From assembly GCF_913061305.1 (NCBI RefSeq), contig NZ_CAJXST010000006.1:124001-188000 (forward strand): DNA of 64,000 bases. The letters are read 5' to 3'. Source of the DNA: an uncultured Porticoccus sp. (lineage in GTDB: Bacteria; Pseudomonadota; Gammaproteobacteria; Pseudomonadales; Porticoccaceae). Position numbers and translations under genes: made by a program. Below are positions 16,390 through 25,885 of this stretch, piece by piece. Within the stretch, counting starts at the first letter, position 1. Every line of letters starts with the position of its first letter. The notes beneath the pieces are model-generated. The model was not told where the DNA came from and ran no database searches. It saw only the letters and a list, made by a program, of their open reading frames with translations.

Positions 16390-17325
16390 ATGAGCTGGCT
16401 CAGAGAATTCTGGCCATGGTTGCTGGGAGCATTTACCGTCTGCACCGTCCTGTTTATTCTCTACACACTGTTTTTCTCGAACAGGCCCACGGTCAGGCAA
16501 TACACCTATAAAGAGACACCCCAGGGAAAACTCACCCTGGAAATTCATCTGCCCCGGAACTGGTCTGAAGATGATCGCAGACCCGCCGTCCTGTTCTTTT
16601 TTGGGGGTGGCTGGATAAGCGGCGGAATCGAGCACTTCAGTTGGCAGGCAGATTATCTGGCCCGGCGGGGAGTGGTTGCCGTCAGGGTCGACTATCGTGT
16701 TGACAGCCGCCACCACACGACCCCGGATAAAGCAGTGGAAGACGGATTCGATGCACTTTTATGGTTACAGCGGCACGCGGCGGAACTGGGCATCAACCCG
16801 CAACAGATCGTTTCGTCCGGTGCCTCGGCGGGCGGCCATATCGCGGCCTGTCTGGCGATGTGCAATCATCCGGCGGGCATCGACATGTCATCCATGCGTC
16901 CGGCCCTGTTGGTGTTGTTCAACCCCGTACTCAACCTGGTCAATCCCACGGCGGAAGAGGAGTTCACCAGCCGGGAAATCGAACTGATCGCGATGATGCC
17001 CGAGTCAGCGGTCGCCGCCCTATCACCCAATCTGCATATCGACGGCAGCACGCCGCCCACCCTGTTGATGTTTGGCGACCGGGATGGGCTATTGGCACAG
17101 GGTAATTTTTTTGCAGAGAAGGCTTTATCAGAAGGGGTGCCCGCCACCCTGTTAACCGCACAGGGGCAAGCGCATGGCTTTTTTAACCAGGAGCCCTGGC
17201 GCAGCGCTACCACTCTGGCTATGGATCATTTCTTGCTCGAGCAGGGCTATCTTTCCGGCGCACCATTGATTGATGAAGCCCTGATAGAAAAGGCAATGAT
17301 GAAAAAAGCAGTGATGGAAAAGTGA
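16390..17325 (+). CDS. Membrane-anchored alpha/beta hydrolase (esterase)
   Basis: A 311-residue protein starting at ATG 16390 with a strong AGGAG 8 bases upstream; this ribosome site overlaps the stop of the previous gene. One N-terminal membrane anchor (about residues 8-30) is followed by a carboxylesterase/acetyl-esterase domain: FFGGGW oxyanion motif at 70-75, nucleophile elbow GASAG with Ser146, GDRDG acid region, and GQAHGFF with the likely catalytic His. It probably faces the periplasm and deacylates the polymer or its precursor. The C-terminus ends in a short repeated charged tail (EKAMMKKAVMEK) outside the fold. It is the last gene of the plus-strand run and is followed by a stem-loop. 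Confidence 0.8.
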   Translation: MSWLREFWPWLLGAFTVCTVLFILYTLFFSNRPTVRQYTYKETPQGKLTLEIHLPRNWSEDDRRPAVLFFFGGGWISGGIEHFSWQADYLARRGVVAVRVDYRVDSRHHTTPDKAVEDGFDALLWLQRHAAELGINPQQIVSSGASAGGHIAACLAMCNHPAGIDMSSMRPALLVLFNPVLNLVNPTAEEEFTSREIELIAMMPESAVAALSPNLHIDGSTPPTLLMFGDRDGLLAQGNFFAEKALSEGVPATLLTAQGQAHGFFNQEPWRSATTLAMDHFLLEQGYLSGAPLIDEALIEKAMMKKAVMEK

Positions 17326-17362
17326 GCGGATGACAGATTTTTATCAATAACCTGTCATCCGC
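17326..17362. terminator. Stem-loop between convergent genes
   Basis: An 11-base perfect inverted repeat (GCGGATGACAG / CTGTCATCCGC) with a 15-base loop, directly after the esterase stop and before the end of hflC. It has no long T-run on either side, so it may stop transcription only weakly or protect transcript ends. Confidence 0.55.
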
Positions 17363-17374
17363 CCCCAAAGACCA

Positions 17375-18313
17375 CTAACGGTCTGTCTTTTCCAGATAAC
17401 GGAAGAAATCGGAATCCGAGCGAATCATCAAAGTGGCGTTATCACCGAGCGTCTTATAGGTCTCCAGCGTACGAATAAACGCATAAAACTCCGGATCAGC
17501 GCCAAAGGCTTCGCCGTAGATACTGATCGCCTCGGCATCGGCATCCCCGCGAATTTCCTCTGCTTCCCTGGCCGCTTCAGAATTGATGCGACGCAGTTCT
17601 CTCTCCATTTCACCGGTGATTTCCAGACTGCGGCCCTGGCCTTCGGCACGAAACCGCTCGGCAATGGCCTGACGCTCGGAAATCATGCGATTTTCCACCT
17701 GGCGACGCACGGAATCAATGTAGTTAATGCGCTTGATCCGAACATCCTTGAGTTCAATACCCAGATCGGACATCAATTTTGAGGCACTTTTCAGTATCTC
17801 CGACTCCAGCTTTTCACGACCCAGTTTGGGACGCTTGGTCAGACTGACATCATCCCGATCCTGCTCTACCTCATCGAGCTCATCCACATCAACATCCCAG
17901 TCTCCGGAGCGGACGATTTCTTCCAGTTCTGTGCCGGAAATGATGTCCCTCACCACAGAGTCAATAATGTCGTCGAGGCGGGTGCGCCCACCGCGTTCAT
18001 CGCGAACACTGCGCAGAAACTGCAGGGGATCGATAATACGCCAGCGAGCGGTGGTATCCACCTGGATAAACTCACGGCCAAGGGTGGGAATCTGGGATAC
18101 ATCACCGTCCCAGACCAGCAGGCGTCGATCATAGCGACGCACCTCCTGGACAAAGGGCAGTTTCCAGTGCAAACCCGGGGCACTGATCACATCCCCCTGG
18201 GGCTCGCCGAACTGGACGATAATGGCCTGCTCGGCTTCGTCAACGACAAATGCCGATGAAAAGACAATGATCGCGGCCACAAGCACGACTAAAAGACTCG
18301 CCAATTTTTTCAT
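17375..18313 (-). CDS. hflC: HflC, SPFH-domain modulator of FtsH protease
   Basis: 312 residues with an N-terminal membrane anchor (about residues 5-25) followed by an SPFH/prohibitin domain: AEQAIIVQFGEP, GLHWKLPFVQEVRRYDRRL, and the coiled-coil region with AIAERFRAEGQGRSLEITGEMERELRRINSEA. This matches HflC, which forms with HflK a large periplasmic cage around FtsH. An acidic insert (WDVDVDELDEVEQDRDD, near residue 140) is longer than in the usual protein. It overlaps hflK by 4 bases (ATGA). In most Gammaproteobacteria hflKC sits with hfq-hflX-purA; this pair does not, so it may be a second copy. Confidence 0.85.
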   Translation of the reverse strand: MKKLASLLVVLVAAIIVFSSAFVVDEAEQAIIVQFGEPQGDVISAPGLHWKLPFVQEVRRYDRRLLVWDGDVSQIPTLGREFIQVDTTARWRIIDPLQFLRSVRDERGGRTRLDDIIDSVVRDIISGTELEEIVRSGDWDVDVDELDEVEQDRDDVSLTKRPKLGREKLESEILKSASKLMSDLGIELKDVRIKRINYIDSVRRQVENRMISERQAIAERFRAEGQGRSLEITGEMERELRRINSEAAREAEEIRGDADAEAISIYGEAFGADPEFYAFIRTLETYKTLGDNATLMIRSDSDFFRYLEKTDR

Positions 18314-19335
18314 TTGCTTGCTCCCTGGCGCGCATCACGCACATTCATCAAGGGTAAGGGCCCTACCTGATCTTCCTGCACCATGAGTACTTGGCCAATA
18401 TTCGGCAGTATTTCTGCCATGGTTTCCAGATAGAGACGGGTGCGGGTTACTTCAGGCACCGTCTTGTACTCCACCAACATGGCGCGGAACCGGGCAGTTT
18501 CACCAAAGGCACGGTTAACCCGGGCGGTGGCATAACCCTGGGCCTCGGAAATCAGTCGCTGGGCTTCACCCTCGGCCCGGGGAATCTGCTGATTGGCCCG
18601 TTTGGTAGCTTCATTGATCATTCGCTCGCGTTCCTGGCGAGCCTCATTCACCTCATTAAACGCGGGCCGGACAGCCTTGGGGGGGACCACATCCTGCAAC
18701 TCAACGGTAATCACGTGAATACCGGAGTCGTAGAGATCCATAATGCCCTGAATTTCATCGCGGGCACCCTGGGCAATTTCGACCCGACCCACGGTCAACA
18801 CCTCTGAACCGAGTCGGTTACCCACTACCCTGCGCATCACGGACTCGGAAATATCCCGCAATGTCAGATCCGGTTGACGCAGCTGGTAGAGGTACTTGAT
18901 GGGATCCTGGATGCGATACTGAACTACCCACTCCACATCGATCACATTCAGGTCGCCTGTGAGCATCAGGGACTCACTGGTGAAGTCGCTCTCGGAGTAA
19001 CTGGTCCGGTTGTTGACCTCACCCACGCTACGAAAACCAAACTCCTGCTTCAGAACCCGGGCAGACGCCACACGCTGAACTCTGTCGATACCAAAAGGCA
19101 GTTTGAAGTGTAAACCGGGATCCGTAATGTTCACCACGGCACCGAAGCGTTTGACGACCGCCTGCTGTTCCGGCTGAACCGTGTAGAACGACGAAAATAC
19201 TGCCCAGAGAACAATAAGCAGTACCGGCAGATAAACAATAGCGCTTCCCTTGGGGAGCTTTTTGAGTAATTCAGCAAGGTCTTCGTGGAGGTCGCGCTCC
19301 CCACCGGATGAATCCTGCCAAGGGTTCTTCTTCAT
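18310..19335 (-). CDS. hflK: HflK, SPFH-domain modulator of FtsH protease
   Basis: 341 residues. A short cytoplasmic N-terminus (MKKNPWQDSSGGERDLHEDL) lacks the long Gly/Pro-rich stretch of E. coli HflK. One membrane segment follows (about residues 35-55), then the SPFH domain (VQPEQQAVVKRFGAVVNITDPGLHFKLPF) and a coiled coil ending in ATARVNRAFGETARF. The C-terminal tail is short. Together with HflC it would regulate FtsH in the inner membrane. It is the promoter-proximal member of the pair; AGGA precedes the ATG. No functional link to the exopolysaccharide genes can be read from the sequence. Confidence 0.85.
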   Translation of the reverse strand: MKKNPWQDSSGGERDLHEDLAELLKKLPKGSAIVYLPVLLIVLWAVFSSFYTVQPEQQAVVKRFGAVVNITDPGLHFKLPFGIDRVQRVASARVLKQEFGFRSVGEVNNRTSYSESDFTSESLMLTGDLNVIDVEWVVQYRIQDPIKYLYQLRQPDLTLRDISESVMRRVVGNRLGSEVLTVGRVEIAQGARDEIQGIMDLYDSGIHVITVELQDVVPPKAVRPAFNEVNEARQERERMINEATKRANQQIPRAEGEAQRLISEAQGYATARVNRAFGETARFRAMLVEYKTVPEVTRTRLYLETMAEILPNIGQVLMVQEDQVGPLPLMNVRDARQGASK

Positions 19336-19476
19336 AGATGATTCCTGGAGTTGGGTAATAATTCAGGAACACCCTAACAGTTGAAGCAGAGAGAGTGCTA
19401 ACAAAAACTTTTTTGACGACTTCTCCGGGGGAGGCAGCTCTGAGATGTCTGTATTAACGCGAGTACTGTTGAGTCA

Positions 19477-22023
19477 TTACTCTGCCGCCCCACTGTCCAG
19501 CCAATCACCTATTGCTTTCAGTTCTGTAGAGCTCAGATCTACCGGGTGATCGGCACCAAAATCAATATCGTCGTCGTATTGGTCATCGGTGCGGCCATCG
19601 GTGCGTTTGTTGGCGGCCTTCCAGTACAGCAGACTCTCGCGGGCATACATGTTGTTGACGTATTTGCTAATCATGGGCCGCTGTAAGCCGTATTTTCGCG
19701 TCTCATTGGAGGAGCTGGTCATCTGCACTTTCAGGTGTTCAGGCAGGGCTTTCTGGGAGAAATCCCAAACCAGATTTTGGTAATCGTACAGCGGCACATC
19801 CCCATCGGCCGCATGGCAGCTTGTGCACTTCGCCTCAAAGATCGGCTTGATGTCCTTGGTGTAAGTAGGCACCGACATGGCTTTGGTCAGGTCGAATGCC
19901 GGGGCCGAAAATGCCATTGATTGTTCGTAGGGGCGGCCTTCTTTGGCATGCAGGTGACAACCCATACAGACGCGCTTCTCGCCCTGCCGCAATGACTGGG
20001 GCACCTGATCGCGCTTGATGATCCGACCATCTGAATCCACCCCCGCCATAATGTAGGGCGTTTCGCAGGGCAGTTCAGCCTTGAATGACTTGTCTGCCAG
20101 CAGAGGCACATCACCCAGCAGTTTTACCCGGTTGCCGATACTGTTGTCCCAGTTGCGGCTGCGGGTGGTGTTAGGGACGATCTCGTAAAAGCGGATCGCC
20201 GCCAGCTCGCTGTGGGGTACGGCCTCCATCAAAGACCCAGCGTTATCCACAGTCTTATACTGTTCGTTGAACACATAGCCCTTGTAGTTGAGCGCATCGG
20301 TTGATCCGGCGTCAGAGCTGACAATCTGGCAGGAGCCGTCATTGGTGTTGGCCAGTGCGGGCGTGGGAATGTCTCTTGCTACCACCACACGGGCACTGAA
20401 CTCGTGCCACTCCGGATGATCAACGATCAGGGTCAGATCATCGGGGGACTGGCTGGGTATCACGGTGGTTTTATACAGCCCCACATCACAGCCGATGTCG
20501 TCACCAATCTTATCCGGCGTACCGGGCACCCCGGTAGCGACCTGAGTGCAAAAGCCCTTGCCTACGGACAACAGTAATTGGTTATCTGGTGTGCCTTCGG
20601 GCCAGCCCACTTTACCAAGGTATTTACCGGCGGAGTCTTTGCGGGATGCAGCGTCCTCAGAGGTAGACCACACTGCTGCACTGTAATGACCGCTCGGCAC
20701 AAAGCCGGGGGCAGGGCCTTCAACACCGTGGCTTTCCGGCGGCCAACATATCACATCCCCCAAACCAAGGTTATTGGCCCGATAGTAGTTCACCGTGCAA
20801 ATATCATCGTTGGCCCGCTGACCCAAAAAGTGCATGGCCTTCATGGTATTGCTGCGTGGGTTCGAGCCAGTTAATCGGCTTTTATGGGCACCGAGCAGGG
20901 CTGTCATGTCCCCACCCCGGTAATCCATATCCATGATTGACCACATATTACTGGTGGTACCGGGCCAGTTGACCCCACCGTTGGTGGAGCCATAGGCCAG
21001 ATTGTGGCTGAGCCAGTGGGAGCTGTAGGCCACCCGACCGCTGTTCAACAGGTATGGGTGCAGGGCCGCCGTCACCTCGTGGGGGGAAATGTCCGCAACG
21101 TTGGTGCCGTCCACGTCCGCAATAAATAACCGGGGTTCCCGGGCATTTGACGTGCCAATGCGATCCATATACGGCGCATAAAAACCATTGCGGGTGGAGC
21201 CAAACAGCATCTTGCCATTGGGCAACCAGATCGGAGAGATGTCTTTATTGCCCTGGTTGTGGGGCCATGCGGTCAGAGACTCACTCGCAATGTCATAGAT
21301 GTAAATGCGGGCGTCCGTGTTCGAGCCATTGAGCTGCTGGGGCGGGTAGTTGCGATTCTCTGGCCACGGTGGTTTCAGGCCATCTGCTGAGTAAACAGAG
21401 AAGGCGATTTTGGTGCCGTCCAGTGACGGCATGGCATCGAACGGCACGCAGGGCCGCTCTGCGTTCATGCAGTCGTAGATGATCTTCTCGGTGCCGTCCG
21501 TGTCACGCAGGATCAACTGCCCCGGCGCGTTAAAGCTGTCAAACTGGCGGGCCACTTCCGGCAAAGTGTCCATGTAATCCCAGTTATCACTGGTGTAGTC
21601 GCCGCTGCTCAGTGTGACGGTGTGTTCGCCGTGGGTGCGCGGGACGCGGGTGTAGACTACCGGATATGTCAGTTGCGCTGCTGACTTCTGTACTGCTGGC
21701 TTTTGCGCTACTGACTTTTTTGACGATACTGTTTTTGCAGCAGGTTTTGACTCGACCTTTGGCCCTACCGCTGACTCCGACTGTTCAACCTCACCGGGTT
21801 GCGCACCCCGTTTTATGCGCTTGAGCTCCTCCCAGTTCACCTCAGCCAATTTTGTTGCGGGAGGGCCCGCATAAACCAGGGTTGACACAGTTGGTCTCCG
21901 CTCAGGCGAAACAACAGTCGGGCTGTCGGCTTGAGCCCCGATATTAACCAACAGGAGTGGCAACAAAAAAAGTAGCCATTGGGGTGGGGCTTCTGAAAAT
22001 ATTTGGCGTTTCATAACGTGCAT
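19477..22023 (-). CDS. Secreted beta-propeller protein with two c-type haem motifs (HzsA-like)
   Basis: 848 residues. The start MKRQIFSEAPPQWLLFLLPLLLVNIGAQADS (from the second ATG at 22014) is a signal peptide with a likely cut after AQA. A low-complexity Lys/Ala/Gln linker follows (about residues 90-120). The central part resembles a TolB-type beta-propeller (SLDGTKIAFSVYS, ARIYIYDIAS, ISPIWLPNGKMLFGSTR). Two haem-binding CxxCH motifs occur late: CMGCH and CTSCH, the second in the TYTKDIKPIFEAKCTSCHA context typical of cytochrome-c-like domains. This architecture recalls the hydrazine-synthase-alpha-related group of unknown function. It is periplasmic or outer-surface. It follows the XrtA operon by 79 bases and may be read from it. 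No enzymatic function can be assigned. Confidence 0.7.
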   Translation of the reverse strand: MHVMKRQIFSEAPPQWLLFLLPLLLVNIGAQADSPTVVSPERRPTVSTLVYAGPPATKLAEVNWEELKRIKRGAQPGEVEQSESAVGPKVESKPAAKTVSSKKSVAQKPAVQKSAAQLTYPVVYTRVPRTHGEHTVTLSSGDYTSDNWDYMDTLPEVARQFDSFNAPGQLILRDTDGTEKIIYDCMNAERPCVPFDAMPSLDGTKIAFSVYSADGLKPPWPENRNYPPQQLNGSNTDARIYIYDIASESLTAWPHNQGNKDISPIWLPNGKMLFGSTRNGFYAPYMDRIGTSNAREPRLFIADVDGTNVADISPHEVTAALHPYLLNSGRVAYSSHWLSHNLAYGSTNGGVNWPGTTSNMWSIMDMDYRGGDMTALLGAHKSRLTGSNPRSNTMKAMHFLGQRANDDICTVNYYRANNLGLGDVICWPPESHGVEGPAPGFVPSGHYSAAVWSTSEDAASRKDSAGKYLGKVGWPEGTPDNQLLLSVGKGFCTQVATGVPGTPDKIGDDIGCDVGLYKTTVIPSQSPDDLTLIVDHPEWHEFSARVVVARDIPTPALANTNDGSCQIVSSDAGSTDALNYKGYVFNEQYKTVDNAGSLMEAVPHSELAAIRFYEIVPNTTRSRNWDNSIGNRVKLLGDVPLLADKSFKAELPCETPYIMAGVDSDGRIIKRDQVPQSLRQGEKRVCMGCHLHAKEGRPYEQSMAFSAPAFDLTKAMSVPTYTKDIKPIFEAKCTSCHAADGDVPLYDYQNLVWDFSQKALPEHLKVQMTSSSNETRKYGLQRPMISKYVNNMYARESLLYWKAANKRTDGRTDDQYDDDIDFGADHPVDLSSTELKAIGDWLDSGAAE
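21678..21722. repeat. Three imperfect 15-bp repeats inside the haem protein gene
   Basis: Units CTGCTGACTTCTGTA, CTGCTGGCTTTTGCG and CTACTGACTTTTTTG in tandem encode the Lys/Ser/Ala/Gln linker after the signal peptide. The unit keeps the reading frame, so copy number could vary without frameshift. Confidence 0.5.
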
Positions 22024-22102
22024 CTACCCGGTTGGCATCCATACCCAGTATGTCCGTCTTGGACAAAGCACTGCTATGCCAGGTTCCGGTACACAGCAGA
22101 CC

Positions 22103-23089
22103 TCAGTGGGGTTTACACAGTGCCCTGATAGTGAGCCACGCGCAATAAATACTCCATTTAAAGCTGGGCCTGGCAGCCAGCGCAATCCTGGCCACTGCCA
22201 CAGAGGCCTGGAAGGAACCCCCCTGTGCCAGTTCCTGATACAGCAATTTGGAGTTTGAAGATAATGACAACGTGGCATAACGAACCGCAGGCCGCGTATG
22301 GCAACTGGCCAGCAGATGCCAGTAAACCGAGTTTTCAAGCAAACGTCGATTGAGATCGCCCACACCTTTTGATGCAGATTCATGCCCATGGGTTACCGGG
22401 GCATTGTGCGCCGAGCAAACATCGGGACGAAACAGAATGCGCCCCATTGCCGCATCACAGAGACGCACAAATAAATCCACGTCCTCGGCATAGCGGGTCT
22501 CCTCCCAAAATCCACCAATTTTTTCCAGCAGGGCTTTTCTGGCGATGGTGATATTGAGGTGCGCATAGTCGGGGAAACAAAGCATTTGCTCACGGGTTAT
22601 CTGATAGACAGGCCAGTCGGCCAACTGCTGATTCTGCCGTATGCTGGCTTCGACACGCCTGAAGCTGGTTTTTGCGAAAACGGTGTCACCGTGCAGTATT
22701 TTCTGGTTGGCAAAGTGCAGATCGGCACCGGTTTCCCGCAGGGCCGCCGCCGCGATAGAAAGCAGGTCTGGCTGACACCAGTAGTCGTCGTCATCACAAA
22801 AGGCGATATAGGTTCCCTTTGCCGAGCCGATCCCGATGTTTCTCACCACCGATGGTCCGAGCCGCCGCCCCTCCTCGGTATTGGCCCTCAACAGACGATA
22901 GCGGGAACCGAACGCCCCCATCATTTGCTGATAGGCGACGATCACATCGCCACTGGAGCCATCATCAACAACTAAAACCTCGTAGTCTGGAAAATCCTGC
23001 TCGGCAATGCCGTCAAGGCAGCGCCGCAGCCAATCGACCCGGTTGCGCGTCGGCACAATGACACTGATAAAGGGTTGCGTTGCTGACAT
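22103..23089 (-). CDS. Glycosyltransferase family 2
   Basis: 328 residues from ATG 23089; a TTG 18 bases upstream is less likely because it has no ribosome site. The GT-A fold is clear: ISVIVPTRNRVDWLRRCLDGI at the N-terminus, EVLVVDDGSSGD with the nucleotide-binding aspartates, and IAFCDDDDYW as the DXD metal motif. ETRYAEDVDLFVRLC is the usual acceptor/base region. No membrane segment in the catalytic part, so cytoplasmic. It is the last gene of the core minus-strand XrtA operon and would add one sugar of the repeat unit. Donor and acceptor are unknown. Confidence 0.85.
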   Translation of the reverse strand: MSATQPFISVIVPTRNRVDWLRRCLDGIAEQDFPDYEVLVVDDGSSGDVIVAYQQMMGAFGSRYRLLRANTEEGRRLGPSVVRNIGIGSAKGTYIAFCDDDDYWCQPDLLSIAAAALRETGADLHFANQKILHGDTVFAKTSFRRVEASIRQNQQLADWPVYQITREQMLCFPDYAHLNITIARKALLEKIGGFWEETRYAEDVDLFVRLCDAAMGRILFRPDVCSAHNAPVTHGHESASKGVGDLNRRLLENSVYWHLLASCHTRPAVRYATLSLSSNSKLLYQELAQGGSFQASVAVARIALAARPSFKWSIYCAWLTIRALCKPH

Positions 23090-23152
23090 AGGCTGAATCC
23101 GGTTCAAGAAGAGTATCTGTCGATTATTGCGAGAACGAACAACATTCCCGAG

Positions 23153-24475
23153 TTAATTTGGTGGCATCTGTTGCTGACCCCGCATTCTATTGGCAGGGGC
23201 TTTGGGCCGCTGGATAATATCGCTCGACTGGTCCACGCCCACCACTTGCCGGCTGGCAAACTGGTAGTTCAATAGTACCGATATGGCGATGATGTGCCAG
23301 GGCAAATCAAAATACGACAGACTCAGAAAGGCACCCCCTGACATATAGGCAATCAGACTCACCTGCAGCATTCGGGCCAGCAGATTTGAATGCGACGAGT
23401 CCGGGTCATTTTTGGTGCGTTTTATCACCTGGGTGAGATTTCGCCAGGTCAACCCCAGCACCGCTAAAAAGAGGATCAGCCCCAGCCAGCCATGATCTGC
23501 CAGGACCGAAAAATAAATGCTGTGGGCAACAAATACCTGATTGGGGTTCGGCGCATAGATAGCGAACATCTGCTTTGACCAGGCTGACAGCCCGGCCCCG
23601 GTAATTCTGTCATTGGCCACATTGATGCTGTATTGCCAGGAGTTGATTCGGGACATGGCCGACTCATCTTCCTGGTAGGTCTGTATGCTCCCCATACGCT
23701 CGTGCCAACTTTGCGGCATAAAGGCAAAAATCAGCGAGGCGGCAATCACTATCAGGAAACCACTGACTATTTTGGTTTTGCTCTTTAGCCAGAAAAAGAA
23801 GCCTACTGCTGCCATCGCCAGCAAAGCGCCCCGCGACTGGGAGCCAAACACTGAAATCAGGCTGAAAAACAGGGCGCAGCCCATACCATAGCGAACCCAT
23901 TTATGGGGCGTTATCCGATAGAGATACACCATTAACGGCATGACCATCAACACCGCAACGGCCAGCGCATTGTTCTCTGAAATATAACTGGCCGGCGGCC
24001 CGAAAACATGGAAAGCACCTCCGGTCATAAGCGTGAAAATGCCACCCTTGAAACTGAAGAAGCCTACAGAGAGGACAATCACCCAGATAAGCAGGTTGAG
24101 TTTTTTCTCATCGATTATCAGGATCAGGGTCAAAAACGTCATCACCTGAATTTTCAGTATATTGATATAGGATTCCATGGCCTGGTCGGGATAGACCGCA
24201 TTAAAGGTCGCGATCGCCATCCAAACGATAAACATCAGCCATATCACGACTGTGGCGTTTATCGGCAGGCGCTGCCTTTCCGTACTGAACAGCACTGAAA
24301 CAAACAAGGTCAGCGCCACGATCATGGCAAACGGCATGTTGTAGGCAAAGCCCCAGGCCAGCCGGTGTGGGTTCATGTAACTGAGCCACGCCCAGACCAG
24401 AATACCAATGTAGGCGTGGCGCAAAATGAATGGCAGGCTGCCAAACACCATAAGGGTAACCAGGATATCTCTCAT
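23153..24475 (-). CDS. Putative O-glycosylation ligase, exosortase A system-associated
   Basis: A 440-residue membrane protein with about 11 hydrophobic segments, matching the Wzy/O-antigen-ligase-like family that accompanies XrtA. The start LVTLMVFGSLPFILRHAYIG and the SYMNPHRLAWGFAYNMPFAM block are characteristic. A large periplasmic loop (about residues 235-320) carries MPQSWHERMGSIQTYQEDESAMSRI and ITGAGLSAW, as in Wzy_C-type ligases. It probably polymerises the repeat unit or transfers glycan to an acceptor, perhaps a PEP-CTERM protein; the family's chemistry is not proven. The C-terminal tail is cytoplasmic and Pro/Gln-rich. Confidence 0.85.
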   Translation of the reverse strand: MRDILVTLMVFGSLPFILRHAYIGILVWAWLSYMNPHRLAWGFAYNMPFAMIVALTLFVSVLFSTERQRLPINATVVIWLMFIVWMAIATFNAVYPDQAMESYINILKIQVMTFLTLILIIDEKKLNLLIWVIVLSVGFFSFKGGIFTLMTGGAFHVFGPPASYISENNALAVAVLMVMPLMVYLYRITPHKWVRYGMGCALFFSLISVFGSQSRGALLAMAAVGFFFWLKSKTKIVSGFLIVIAASLIFAFMPQSWHERMGSIQTYQEDESAMSRINSWQYSINVANDRITGAGLSAWSKQMFAIYAPNPNQVFVAHSIYFSVLADHGWLGLILFLAVLGLTWRNLTQVIKRTKNDPDSSHSNLLARMLQVSLIAYMSGGAFLSLSYFDLPWHIIAISVLLNYQFASRQVVGVDQSSDIIQRPKAPANRMRGQQQMPPN

Positions 24476-24538
24476 AACGGTTGCGTGTTAGCTCCCCCGG
24501 ACAGGCATCAACCTATCCGTCAATTGACTGTGGGCTGG

Positions 24539-25885
24539 TCAGGTGACTTTGCTGACCACATAACGGAATTTGCCCGATTTTTCTAGCTTGATCTCGTCAC
24601 AGTATTCAAATTCAACCGTGACCGCCCGCCCCAGCCTTTTTTTAAAAACATCGCTGATTGCCTGCTCATTGGCGATGACATAATCATCGCCGCGGACAAT
24701 CTCCACCCGTGTCAGGTCGAGTGATTCCTGCGTGATTTTGAACGAGGCGATACCGGGCAGGTCGCGCAGGATATAAATCAGGGCGAGGCCATGTAGCAGG
24801 GTTCCGTCCTGTGCCATCAGGAAATCTGTCGAACGCCCCTGGACTTCCTGCATCACCGGCAGCCCCCGTCCACAAGCACAGGGTGAATTACTGAGCACAC
24901 CGACATCACCGGTACGATAGCGAACAAAGGGGAAGTCGCGAGTGGCCATATGGGTCACGACAATTTCTCCGGACTCGCCCGGCGGCAATACCCGACCATC
25001 ACTGTCCACGATTTCGACAATGATGTCTTCGGCCGTGATGTGCATCTTGCCCGCCGGACACTGGTGAGCGATAAACCCGGCATCCCGGCCACCATAGCCG
25101 TTGGCGACAGGACAACCAAACACCCGTTCAATCCTCTCGCGCTGGTGGTCGTAAAGCCGCTCGGAGGTGACAAAGGCCACCCGGATACCGAGCCCCGAAA
25201 GATCGACACCACTGTCTTCGGCATGGCCGGCAATATGTGCCAATGCTGAAGGGTAACCGAATAACATTGCCGGTTTGATCTTGCGGATAGTGGCCACAAA
25301 GTCATCCAGTTTGGTTTTTGACATTTCGAAGGCCGGCAACAGACGGGTCCGGAACAGCGTATCGCGCAACTGCCGCACCCGGTCCTGGGTACCCAGCTCT
25401 ATTGGCGACCCCCAGACCACAATCTCCGGGTCACCGATATCGACATTCCACCAGCGGGTGGCCCGCCATTTGGCAGCCACATCATGGCTAACACGCTCAC
25501 TGCCAATGAAAAATATAAGCGGTTCACCACTGGATCCACCGGTATTGAAGCGCGACAGTCCCACCGCATTTTCAGCCTTCATGTTCTCGCTGTTGGCACG
25601 GATTTCCGGTTTTCCCATGAGGGGCAACTGCTGCAATCCACTGAGTGACGTTATTTGATTCGGCTTGATATCCAGCGCAGCAAACAGTTGCCGGTAATAG
25701 GGCACATGCTTGCCGATATCAACGAGAAATTCCCGCAGCCGCTGCAACTGCAGCTGCTCCAGTTCCGCCGGAGTCAGCCACTGGGTTCGCTCCATATCGC
25801 GACGAACACGCACGGTGGTGTGTTGTTTCAGCCGCTCGTGCAGCGGAAACAAAACGCCGGAGACCAGTCGGGTATACCAGCTCAT
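24539..25885 (-). CDS. Phenylacetate-CoA-ligase-like adenylating protein (CapK-like)
   Basis: 448 residues from ATG 25885, chosen because it makes an ATGA overlap with the preceding glycosyltransferase. It belongs to the adenylate-forming PaaK/CapK-like group: FNTGGSSGEPLIF is the phosphate-binding loop, ANGYGGRDAGFIAHQCPAGKMH the adenine/metal region, and FVRYRTGDVG the core Tyr-Arg-x-Gly-Asp motif. Four cysteines around CPAGK and CACGRG could bind zinc. Such proteins in capsule and XrtA loci probably activate an acid (acyl or amino acid) for transfer to sugar, but the substrate is unknown. Cytoplasmic, no membrane segments. Confidence 0.82.
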   Translation of the reverse strand: MSWYTRLVSGVLFPLHERLKQHTTVRVRRDMERTQWLTPAELEQLQLQRLREFLVDIGKHVPYYRQLFAALDIKPNQITSLSGLQQLPLMGKPEIRANSENMKAENAVGLSRFNTGGSSGEPLIFFIGSERVSHDVAAKWRATRWWNVDIGDPEIVVWGSPIELGTQDRVRQLRDTLFRTRLLPAFEMSKTKLDDFVATIRKIKPAMLFGYPSALAHIAGHAEDSGVDLSGLGIRVAFVTSERLYDHQRERIERVFGCPVANGYGGRDAGFIAHQCPAGKMHITAEDIIVEIVDSDGRVLPPGESGEIVVTHMATRDFPFVRYRTGDVGVLSNSPCACGRGLPVMQEVQGRSTDFLMAQDGTLLHGLALIYILRDLPGIASFKITQESLDLTRVEIVRGDDYVIANEQAISDVFKKRLGRAVTVEFEYCDEIKLEKSGKFRYVVSKVT

